This document shows, one piece after another, positions 18,560 to 25,317 of a stretch of 39,929 bases of DNA (position 1 is its first letter; each line of letters starts with the position of its first letter). The DNA is taken from positions 1-39,929 of the forward strand of contig JAAVZN010000107.1 in assembly GCA_022791675.1 (NCBI GenBank), given 5' to 3'. The position numbers and the translations under genes were made by a program. The notes under the pieces were generated by a model. That model did no database searches. It was given only the letters and a program-made list of their open reading frames with translations, and was not told where the DNA came from. The stretch is from Clostridia bacterium. Its GTDB lineage: Bacteria; Bacillota; Clostridia; TANB77; CAG-508.

Positions 18560-19903
18560 CTAATTCATTTTATTATGAAGAATGGTCAATTTTATGATAG
18601 AATAAACTAATAATATAGTTGCTAAAACAGCAAAACTAATTAATGTAATTGTTCCAGCTTTTGGTAGAATAGCAGGTGGTTCTTCTAATAAAAGTTTTGG
18701 TGTTATATCTGATGTTTTTACTTGTTTGTTGTCATTAAAGTCAGTATAATCTACATCAACTTTTTTATTGGTATTTAGTATTTTGTCAATAATGGAATGG
18801 TCAAAATTTTCTTTTAGTTTTAATTTATATTGAACAGTAGCTGTTTGTCCACTTTTTAATTCTGGTATTTTCCAAGTAATAGAATTGTTAGTAGTGTCTA
18901 CTTTAGCTGAAATGGTTCCTATATTTGCTTCTGATACATAAGCAAAATCAAAGTTTTTAATAATTTCTTCTGGGAAGTAGTCAACAACTGTTATGTCTTT
19001 TAAGTTTTTTTCAATTGGCATTAAAGCTTTATAAATGTCGTCTGTAATTGTTTTTTCGATTTCAGCATCTGTTACATAATAGAATTTACCAGCAGTTGGA
19101 TTGGTTTGGCTACCAAATACTTCACTAATAATTTGACCAAAGTTTTTGGTCGTTGTTCCTGGAACATAAGCTTCATTTGATATTCCAGTTAACATGGTAA
19201 TAATTTCAATTCCTTGATTGTCTAAAGTTTTTAATTGTTGATTGGTTTTGTTAATAACATCATCAGAATAGTATTTTTGATCATAATCGACAGCAACATT
19301 TGGAATACCATCAGTTAAAACAATGATGTATTTGTTGTTATCTTCACTTGTAAATTGTTGACTTGCTAATTTTAGTCCTGCATCTAGGTCAGTTCTAGGA
19401 CCATTTGCCTGAATATTAGAAATAGCAGTATTTAATGTAGTTACATCATTATTTAAAGCAGATACAATAGAAGCATCTTCTAAGGTTCCTTCTTTACCTG
19501 GTTCAACATTAGTAGAGAATCTAACAATGCCTATTTTTAAACTGGTATTGTCTTTTAAAAGGCTAGATACTAAACTGTTTGCAGATTGAAAAATAATATC
19601 TTTTCTAGTTTTTCCTTCAGAAACTTCTTCATTCATACTTGCAGAATCATCTAGTACTAATATAATTTCACCAGTTGGTTTGTCTAAAATTTCTTCGTTT
19701 GTTACTTGTAATTGTAGTGTTACTTCTTTGTTTGCTAAGTCTTTACCAACTAATTTTTTTTCAAATTTTGAATTTCCACCTAATGGAATGGTACAGATAG
19801 GTTCTTCTACTACACTCATAGTTACTGTGCTATAGGAAGCACAAGAAATGTTTGCCATTAAAATAATCATGAAAAATAATCCGATTAATACTTTGTTTTT
19901 CAT
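18560..19903 (-). CDS. Surface protein with von Willebrand factor A domain
   Basis: A 447-residue secreted or wall-anchored protein. It has an N-terminal signal (KVLIGLFFMIILMANISCAS) and then a complete VWA fold. The MIDAS metal site is intact: Asp85-x-Ser87-x-Ser89 (DDSASM), Thr171 (GPRTDLD) and Asp198 (VLTDG). After it comes a beta-rich domain (residues 300-400, ENLKD-like to KLKLKENF), then LPKAG (413-417), a hydrophobic helix and a short basic end, which resembles a sorting signal with Ala in place of Thr. VWA proteins of this type often act as adhesins or pilus parts. The start follows AAAGGAG on the minus strand. It is a lone transcription unit opposite the pseudopilin gene. Confidence 0.88.
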   Translation of the reverse strand: MKNKVLIGLFFMIILMANISCASYSTVTMSVVEEPICTIPLGGNSKFEKKLVGKDLANKEVTLQLQVTNEEILDKPTGEIILVLDDSASMNEEVSEGKTRKDIIFQSANSLVSSLLKDNTSLKIGIVRFSTNVEPGKEGTLEDASIVSALNNDVTTLNTAISNIQANGPRTDLDAGLKLASQQFTSEDNNKYIIVLTDGIPNVAVDYDQKYYSDDVINKTNQQLKTLDNQGIEIITMLTGISNEAYVPGTTTKNFGQIISEVFGSQTNPTAGKFYYVTDAEIEKTITDDIYKALMPIEKNLKDITVVDYFPEEIIKNFDFAYVSEANIGTISAKVDTTNNSITWKIPELKSGQTATVQYKLKLKENFDHSIIDKILNTNKKVDVDYTDFNDNKQVKTSDITPKLLLEEPPAILPKAGTITLISFAVLATILLVYSIIKLTILHNKMN

Positions 19904-19999
19904 ATTAAATACACTCCTTTTTTTATTTATTCTTTCCTATTATAACACAAAATATAAATTATACAATAATTATTTTTATTTTTTTAAAGTAGAAAGAGA

Positions 20000-20028
20000 T
20001 TGACGTAAAATTGTCTCTTCGATAAAAT
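20000..20028 (+). promoter_or_regulatory. Promoter of the pseudopilin-type gene
   Basis: TTGACG at 20000-20005, 17-base spacer, TAAAAT at 20023-20028. It overlaps the TTG of a longer reading frame and supports the ATG at 20063. Confidence 0.7.
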
Positions 20029-20062
20029 AATATTGAAAATAGAAAAGAAAAGGGGAAAACAA

Positions 20063-21168
20063 ATGAAAAAGTCGAAAGAAAAAGGAATTACACTAATAGC
20101 TTTAATTATTACAATTATTGTGTTATTAATTTTAGCAGGAATATCAATTGCAACTTTAACAGGGCAAAATGGGGTATTGACAAAAGCAATAAATGCAGGA
20201 GAAGAAACCAAAAGGGAAGATTATGAAGAAGCTATAAAAATAATAGGAAATGGATTAAGAAGTGATAAAATATTCAACAGTTGGGACAAAAAAACATATT
20301 TAGACGAATTTGAAAAAGAAATAAAAAAAGATAGTAGGTTTAAAGAAGCTCAAATGAAACGAAAAAATGATGGGACTATTTTTATTATTACAAAAGAAAA
20401 TTATATATTTAAAGTAACAGAAAATGATGTTGAATGTTTGGATCAGGAAATGTTGGATCAGGAAATGTTAGAAAATAAAGTAAATGACTGTAAAAATCCA
20501 GATGGAAGTATGAATTACGAAAAATTAAAGGAAGAATTAGAAAAAATAGAGGGCATTCAGGGAGTTCCAGATACGATAGATTCAACTACTTTTCCTTTGG
20601 TTGTTAAAGTGAAAGATGAATTTATTGAAATATTAGAAGATGGAACATTACGGTACTGCTGAAGAAATAGATATTTTTAAATTCATCACGAATTCAGGAT
20701 TGAGTTGGGAAGAATTAGGAATTACTTTTGCATTTAATAACTGTGAATGGAATTCTACTACATCAGGCTGGATTGGAGGAGGACATGGAAATGGTAGAGC
20801 TAATTATAGTTGGACAATGACAATGGATTCTAATTATTGGTTTAAAGGGTATACGAGTGTGACTGTAAAATCTTCTTTTCGCCTTAATGCATGTATGCAT
20901 TGGGATAGCTTTGGTACATATCGATCTACTGCACAAGGCGGAATTGGAGTAGTACCATTGCAAGGAGATGCAACTTGGAGTAATACATCAGTTTGGCAGT
21001 ACCGGAGGTAAAGCAGATGTGAATCCATATTGGGGAACATTAGAAGCAACAGCACAATTTATTCCTTCCGAGGTATCTAATATCCAATTTGGTGGTTGGG
21101 GATATGATCATGATTATGGTCAATCAGAGGCTTTTTTGAATTCTTTAGTAGTTCAATTAAAAAAGTAA
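20063..21168 (+). CDS. Pseudopilin-type secreted protein, read through two +1 shifts at CGG
   Basis: The N-terminus is a type IV prepilin-like signal: basic residues, then KGITLIALIITIIVLLILAG, with cleavage expected after Gly; residue +5 is Ala, not the usual Glu. Three frames carry one protein: 20063-20650, then 20652-21002, then 21004-21168. At 20651 and 21003 an in-frame CGG stands; skipping its C reads GGT and GGA (Gly) and gives a 367-residue product. Without the skips, stops follow two codons after the first CGG and one codon after the second. The middle part is rich in Gly, Trp, Tyr, Ser and Asn (NSTTSGWIGGGHGNG, TMTMDSNYW), like a secreted beta domain, and continues smoothly over both joints. 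A 15-base tandem duplication at 20438-20467 adds LDQEM. A decayed gene is the alternative. Confidence 0.75.
20438..20467 (+). repeat. 15-bp tandem duplication in the pseudopilin gene
   Basis: TTGGATCAGGAAATG occurs twice in a row, in frame, giving LDQEM-LDQEM. It is a recent slip duplication. Confidence 0.9.
20651..20654 (+). other. In-frame CGG +1 shift site 1 (pseudopilin)
   Basis: Context TTA CGG TAC TGC TGA. Dropping the C gives TTA GGT ACT GCT GAA, and the frame stays open for a further 117 codons. Confidence 0.7.
21003..21006 (+). other. In-frame CGG +1 shift site 2 (pseudopilin)
   Basis: Context TAC CGG AGG TAA. Dropping the C gives TAC GGA GGT AAA GCA and the frame runs on to the stop at 21168. 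Confidence 0.7.
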
Positions 21169-21193
21169 TAGAATCAAGTATGTTGTTTAGGAA

Positions 21194-21228
21194 AATAAAC
21201 CATTTATGATCAAAATGGTTTATTTTTG
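21194..21228 (+). terminator. Terminator of the pseudopilin gene
   Basis: AATAAACCATTT pairs with AAATGGTTTATT across a short loop and is followed by a T run. It sits 26 bases after the stop of the third frame, which supports that stop as the true gene end. Confidence 0.85.
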
Positions 21229-21257
21229 TGTATCCAATTTTCTGGTGTGTGCTCCTG

Positions 21258-21304
21258 TTCGCAAAATTAAAAATATTTACTTTTTGCGAAATGCGTAGTA
21301 TAAT
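21258..21304 (+). promoter_or_regulatory. Promoter and operator of the GNAT gene
   Basis: TTTACT (21276-21281), 17-base spacer and TATAAT (21299-21304) form the promoter. A perfect inverted repeat, TTCGCAAAA (21258-21266) and TTTTGCGAA (21282-21290), brackets the -35 box, as expected for a repressor operator. Confidence 0.65.
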
Positions 21305-21373
21305 ATATCAATATTGTTTGCTATAGAATTATTACGAAGAAGTTATGAAATGTAAGTTATAGAGGTAATTGTT

Positions 21374-21881
21374 ATGAATATTATATATAGGCAAATAAGA
21401 GAAGAAGAGAAAGAAACTATCAATGATTTATATGAAAAACTTTTAGAGCATCATAGTGCAAGTGTGGGTATGGGACATCGGATATGGATATTGGATTTGG
21501 AATGGAATGTTTAGTGAAGAAAGCATTTATAATGCTTATGTCGCTTCATTGTTGAATGGTGAGGGCAAAGAGAGTGAGATAATTGGATATATAATGCTAG
21601 AGTTAAATAAAGAAAAAAGATATTCATTTATTCAAGGTTTATTTGTGGAAGAAAAATATAGACATAGAGGTATAGCCAAAAGATTAATAAATGAAGCTGA
21701 AAATTATTCAAGAAGTATAGGGTGTAAAGTGATAGAAGCTGAAATAAGAAATTATTTGTTTAGATTTTATAATGAGTTAGGGTTTTCTATATATGAAAAG
21801 AAAAATGATTCCTTCTATTTCGTTTCTAAAAATTTGGAAAGAAATATAGAGAAAGAAAAGGATAGTGGTTGGGAGAGATAA
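21374..21881 (+). CDS. GNAT N-acetyltransferase, read through a +1 shift at CGG
   Basis: GNAT enzymes move an acetyl group from acetyl-CoA to an amine. Starting at the ATG at 21374, behind AGAGGT, the protein opens MNIIYRQIREEEKETINDLYEKLL, a normal GNAT start. At 21479 an in-frame CGG interrupts it. Skipping the C reads GGA and continues GYGYWIWNGMFSEESIYNAYVASLL. The acetyl-CoA part follows (SFIQGLFVEEKYRHRGIAKRLINEAE, a QxxGxG-like pyrophosphate loop written RHRGIA), then EAEIRNYLFRFYNELGF. The combined length, 168 residues, is usual for the family. Without the shift, translation ends 11 codons after the CGG. The substrate is unknown. It stands alone behind its own promoter with an operator-like repeat. 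Confidence 0.78.
21479..21482 (+). other. In-frame CGG +1 shift site 3 (GNAT)
   Basis: Context GGA CAT CGG ATA TGG. Dropping the C gives GGA CAT GGA TAT GGA TAT TGG and rejoins the GNAT frame. Confidence 0.7.
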
Positions 21882-21976
21882 AATATAGAAAGTTTGGCAT
21901 TGTTGACAAGATAAAAAACAAAAATAAAATTACCACACTGCTACAATATAAATTAATAAACTAAATTTTTATATAA

Positions 21977-22007
21977 GAAAAAGACAAACATACTTGTTCG
22001 TCTTTTC
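21977..22007 (-). terminator. Terminator of the three-helix membrane protein gene
   Basis: AAAAGACAAAC and GTTCGTCTTTT pair with one mismatch around a six-base loop. On the minus strand a T run follows. It lies about 50 bases beyond the stop at 22054. Confidence 0.6.
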
Positions 22008-22053
22008 CTAAAACCTAGCTTCTTGTTATTTTCCTTGTGTTGTATATTAAATG

Positions 22054-22440
22054 TTATTTGTTGTTATTTTCAGTCGATACTTCTGTGACAGCATCTTCTT
22101 CAGTTATTTCTTCATTTTTAGTATCTGTACCTAAAATAATATGATTTTTCAAGTAGTTTTGCTTGCTTTTGACTATCTTTAAATTCAAAAAACCTATTAG
22201 GGTACAGAGGATATAAGTTACCAAACCAAGAATATCATTGAATACAGATTCTTTTAGAATGATACCTAAAATTACCTGAAGAAAGAAAATAACTGATATA
22301 ATTGATGTCATAATAATCCACACCTTGATGTTGGGTATGGTATTATATTTTTTCTTAATCAGAAGTAAAGTAATAAGCACTAAAGATATAAGTGCTAAAA
22401 CAAGAGCTGATAATTTTAAAGCTAAAATAATAATTAACAT
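22054..22440 (-). CDS. Three-helix membrane protein, unknown function
   Basis: No family recognised. The 128 residues hold three hydrophobic segments (about 2-27, 40-62 and 70-88) and an acidic, polar C-terminal tail (TKNEEITEEDAVTEVSTENNNK) likely to face the cytosol. The start follows AGGAGGT on the minus strand. It lies between the GNAT gene and the inverted-repeat segment, in a region of accessory genes. Confidence 0.75.
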   Translation of the reverse strand: MLIIILALKLSALVLALISLVLITLLLIKKKYNTIPNIKVWIIMTSIISVIFFLQVILGIILKESVFNDILGLVTYILCTLIGFLNLKIVKSKQNYLKNHIILGTDTKNEEITEEDAVTEVSTENNNK

Positions 22441-22834
22441 AGTAATACCTCCTAAAGACGTTTACAAGTAAGTAGGTTTTGTTAAAATGTTCACTAAAGC
22501 GAACGATAAACAACAAGGAATATCTATATTGTACTATATTTTACATAAAAATGCAAATTTACCGATAAATCTCAATCTAACAAGTTCCAATAAAGCGAAA
22601 GCAAATGTTAAAATATATAAACGGAACTTGTATCAATAAGATAAACTTATTTGGCAGTGTTAGTATAGCACAATGTTAAAGTGTAGACAATTACAGTTAT
22701 CTAATTGTTGAAAGTGACTTTAATCGTCAAAAAGATTTCTGTTATATCCTAATTTTGCACATTTTAACTTATGCTTTACATAAATTAAAAAAGATGATAT
22801 AATTTCAATATCAAATTTGTAGGAGGTATTAGAT
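22441..22834. other. Intergenic region, left part of the inverted-repeat segment
   Basis: This 394-base gap holds no gene that I can support. It contains the left terminal repeat (22574-22593), its inner inverted copy (22619-22636) and the promoter at 22775-22803. Confidence 0.6.
22775..22803 (+). promoter_or_regulatory. Promoter of the coiled-coil gene
   Basis: TTTACA, 17-base spacer and TATAAT with TGA before it (extended -10). Confidence 0.65.
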
Positions 22835-23320
22835 ATGTACGAAAAGTTGAGACGGAAGAAATTAGAACTGGAAGAAGAGCTTATGATAATTGCACAACAA
22901 AAATGGGAACTCGATGAGGAACTTAAGTCTATTCGTAAAACTCTTCAAGATAAAGAAAAAGAAATTGAAGATAAAGAAAAAGAGATATACGATATAATAA
23001 CTAAAATGGAAAATGCAAAATTACAGCGCAAACAACAAAAGGCTGAAAAAGCAGAAGCCGATAGAAAAGAGAGCGCAAAAAAAGAGGACGATTTGTTTGA
23101 TATTTTATTGTCTAAATCTTTTTATAAAAGCGTTCGTAAGCATATACCAGAACCACATTGGAAAAAGCTAACTAAAGCGATACAATCAAATGAGTTCTTC
23201 GGGTTTATTCTCAAGCATCATTATGCTAACCGTATTATCAAGGCTTATAATAACAATACGGAACTTAATCCAGCAATAATGGAGGCAATTGTATCCAAGA
23301 TCAAAACTTTAATTAAGTAA
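22835..23320 (+). CDS. Coiled-coil protein, unknown function
   Basis: No family recognised. The 161 residues are a highly charged coiled coil (about 5-90, LRRKKLELEEELMIIAQQKWELDEELKS-type heptads with DKEKEIEDKEKEI repeats) followed by a compact C-terminal domain (FDILLSKSFYKSVRKHIPEPHWKKLTKA to IMEAIVSKIKTLIK). AGGAGGT precedes the ATG. It is the only gene inside the inverted-repeat segment. Codon 7 is CGG (22853-22855), read in frame without a shift, which together with more CGT and GCG codons suggests a gene of other origin than its neighbours. Confidence 0.75.
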   Translation: MYEKLRRKKLELEEELMIIAQQKWELDEELKSIRKTLQDKEKEIEDKEKEIYDIITKMENAKLQRKQQKAEKAEADRKESAKKEDDLFDILLSKSFYKSVRKHIPEPHWKKLTKAIQSNEFFGFILKHHYANRIIKAYNNNTELNPAIMEAIVSKIKTLIK

Positions 23321-23372
23321 TATCAAAAAAAATTAAGAGAGTTTTTTTATATGAGAACTATTTTAAATTTTT

Positions 23373-23434
23373 AGAACTTCCAGAAAAAGTGCAGTGGCGT
23401 GTATCGACCAACTGCACTTTTTCGTAGAAGTTCT
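23373..23434. terminator. Large interrupted hairpin after the coiled-coil gene
   Basis: AGAACTTC and GAAGTTCT form the base. After small bulges, GAAAAAGTGCAGT pairs with ACTGCACTTTTTC (13 perfect pairs), and TGG/CCA closes the top. It may be a terminator or a structural part of the inverted-repeat segment; no long T run follows. Confidence 0.6.
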
Positions 23435-23621
23435 AGTTATTTATTTTTCTATACTTTAACATTCTGCTATATCTACACTGCCCAATAAGTCTTTCTTATT
23501 TGTACAAGTTCCTTTTGTATATTTTAATATTTCCTTTTATTTTATTAGAACTTGTTAGGTTAAGGTTACTCATATAAAAATACTCTTGAAAGTTAAAGAC
23601 AGGTAAAATTTCAAAAAACAC

Positions 23622-23650
23622 TTGTAAAAATCCAAAAAACATGGTAAAAT
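23622..23650 (+). promoter_or_regulatory. Promoter of the T-box/pheST transcript
   Basis: TTGTAA at 23622-23627, 17-base spacer, TAAAAT at 23645-23650 with TGG before it. Confidence 0.6.
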
Positions 23651-23669
23651 ATCAAATAGAAAAACAAAG

Positions 23670-23915
23670 CCAAGTAAGAAGCAAAGTAAATTTAGGAAGT
23701 AATATGAAAAAGAGAAGATAACCAAGGCTGGAAGTTATCTCATATCTTAAATTGAAATTTCACTTTTTAGGTCTTTTTCCGAACTGGATAAAACAAAGTA
23801 AGAAAAAGCGGTCGAACCGTTACAACGAAAATGAGGTTAGTAAAACTAATAAAATTAGGTGGTACCACGAATGATAGCCATTTCGTCCTATAAGCTAGGG
23901 GCGAAGTGGCTTTTT
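23670..23915 (+). promoter_or_regulatory. T-box leader (phenylalanine) with terminator
   Basis: T-box leaders bind uncharged tRNA and switch between an antiterminator and a terminator. The conserved T-box sequence AGGTGGTACCACGA is at 23857-23870. It is followed by a strong terminator, AGCCATTTCGTCC (23876-23888) with GGGCGAAGTGGCT (23899-23911) and five Ts. Upstream, a hairpin AGATAAC/GTTATCT (23716-23740) fits the top of Stem I. A TTC at 23759-23761 is a plausible Phe specifier codon, in line with the pheST genes downstream; I have not drawn the full Stem I. Confidence 0.9.
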
Positions 23916-23937
23916 GTATGAAAAAGGAAGTGTTGAA

Positions 23938-24246
23938 ATGGAAACAAACAAGAACTTAGAATACTATTTAGATTCTAGAATTTACAGCGGAGAAGATGTG
24001 CAAAAAAGCATAGTAGAAACCAAAAAAGAATTTCCTAATAAAAAAATAAAAGTAACCATTGGGTTAAACGAATATGGAATGTATATTATCACATTTCAAT
24101 TTCAAAATAAAAATAACTTTTTTGCTAAAATTATTATAAGAATCTGGAGAAAATTCAAAAAAACAAGAATGTTGAATAAAGGGGAAAATACCACTGGAAG
24201 ACGTTATGGGCAATACAAAGAAACCAAAACGTATAAGCCATATTAA
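23938..24246 (+). CDS. Small unknown protein in the T-box pheST operon
   Basis: No family recognised. From the ATG at 23938 (AGGAAG site) the 102 residues read as a small alpha-beta protein (DVQKSIVETKKEFPNKKIKVTIGLNEYGMYIITFQFQ) with a basic C-terminal tail (RIWRKFKKTRMLNKGENTTGRRYGQYKET). It lies between the T-box terminator and pheS, 25 bases from the latter, so phenylalanine starvation should induce it with the synthetase. A link to translation or amino acid supply is only inferred from this position. Confidence 0.75.
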   Translation: METNKNLEYYLDSRIYSGEDVQKSIVETKKEFPNKKIKVTIGLNEYGMYIITFQFQNKNNFFAKIIIRIWRKFKKTRMLNKGENTTGRRYGQYKETKTYKPY

Positions 24247-24271
24247 ATAAGAGAAGAAAGGAAAGAGAAAC

Positions 24272-25291
24272 ATGAAAGAACAAATTGTAAAAATCAAAGA
24301 AAATTCTGTAAAAGAAATCAATCAATGCCAAGAAGAAAAACAACTAAATGAATTACGAGTAAAGTACTTAGGAAAAAAAGGAGAATTAACAGTTGTCTTA
24401 AGAGGAATGGGAGCTTTATGTCCAGAAGAAAGACCAATGATTGGAAGTTTGGTCAATGAAGTAAGAGACGAATTAGAAGAATTATTCCAACAAAAAGAAA
24501 AAGAATTTAAAAGAAAAGAATTACAAAAAAAATTAGAAACGGAAAGTATTGATGTAACAGAACCAAGTAAAAAAATAGCATTAGGATCTTTGCACCCAAT
24601 AACACAAATTATCAAAGAAGTAGAAGAAATATTTTTGGGAATGGGTTATCAAATAGCAGATGGACCAGAAGTTGAAAAAGCAATTTACAATTTTGATAAA
24701 TTAAATACGCCACCAGATCACCCTGCAAGAGATGTACAAGATACTTTTTATATTACAGAGGATATTGTTTTAAGAAGTCAAACTTCTCCAGTTCAAGCAA
24801 GAGTTATGGAGCAACAAAAGCCACCAATTAAAATTATTTGTCCAGGAGCAGTATATCGTTCAGACAGTGTTGATGCCACACATTCACCTGTATTTCATCA
24901 AATAGAAGGATTGGTGATCGACAAAAATATAGCCATGACAGATTTAAAAGGAACCTTAGAAATGTTTGCTAAAAAATGTTTAGGAGAAAACACAAAAATC
25001 AGATTTAGACCACATCATTTTCCTTTTACTGAACCCAGTGCAGAAGCTGACGTATCATGCTTTGTATGTGGAGGAAAAGGCTGTAGAGTATGCAAAGGAG
25101 AAGGTTGGATTGAATTATTAGGTTGTGGAATGGTACACCCAAATGTATTGAAAAATTGTGGAATTGATGAACAAGAATATTCAGGATTTGCCTTTGGATT
25201 TGGAGTAGAAAGAATTGCTATGGCAAAATTTGGAATTGAAGATATGAGATTACTATTTGAAAATGACATTAGATTTTTAAAACAGTTTTAA
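24272..25291 (+). CDS. pheS: Phenylalanine--tRNA ligase alpha subunit
   Basis: PheS is the catalytic subunit of the alpha2-beta2 enzyme that charges tRNA-Phe. The 339 residues have an N-terminal coiled coil (to about residue 80), then the class II core: [24 protein letters not shown], the motif 2 region ([25 protein letters not shown]) and the motif 3 region ([18 protein letters not shown]). A cysteine-rich [17 protein letters not shown] loop is also present, as in many bacterial PheS. It is the second gene after the T-box and is followed by pheT. Confidence 0.97.
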   Translation: MKEQIVKIKENSVKEINQCQEEKQLNELRVKYLGKKGELTVVLRGMGALCPEERPMIGSLVNEVRDELEELFQQKEKEFKRKELQKKLETESIDVTEPSKKIALGSLHPITQIIKEVEEIFLGMGYQIADGPEVEKAIYNFDKLNTPPDHPARDVQDTFYITEDIVLRSQTSPVQARVMEQQKPPIKIICPGAVYRSDSVDATHSPVFHQIEGLVIDKNIAMTDLKGTLEMFAKKCLGENTKIRFRPHHFPFTEPSAEADVSCFVCGGKGCRVCKGEGWIELLGCGMVHPNVLKNCGIDEQEYSGFAFGFGVERIAMAKFGIEDMRLLFENDIRFLKQF

Positions 25292-25317
25292 AATAAAAAA
25301 GAAGGAGAAGAGAATGA

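Larger units (their letters stand above)
22574..23561. mobile_element. Possible 1-kb non-autonomous element with terminal inverted repeats
   Basis: The two 20-base ends, starting AATCTAACAAGTTC at 22574 and ending GAACTTGTTAGGTT at 23561, are inverted copies with 18 of 20 matches. A second, inner inverted pair built on GGAACTTGTA...AATAAG lies near 22619-22636 and 23495-23512, so each end is itself a palindrome (ACAAGTTCC/GGAACTTGT). Between them lie one promoter, one gene (22835-23320) and a large hairpin. I see no transposase and no clear target duplication. It may be a MITE-like or cargo-carrying element mobilised in trans. Confidence 0.45.

Noticed and set aside
20651..21004. CGGTACTGC at 20651 and GCAGTACCG at 20996 as ends of an invertible segment
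   Set aside because: The repeats are only nine bases, the segment encodes the protein in its present orientation, and both points are explained by the CGG pattern also found at rimM, trmD and the GNAT gene.
20640..21168. Two separate small genes (20640-21011 and 20968-21168)
   Set aside because: Neither has a ribosome site. They overlap, and their sequences join into one protein through the CGG shifts.
22574..23561. CRISPR array from the recurring ACAAGTTCC units
   Set aside because: There are only four copies, they are in alternating orientation, and spacing is irregular. They form inverted-repeat ends, not direct repeats with spacers.
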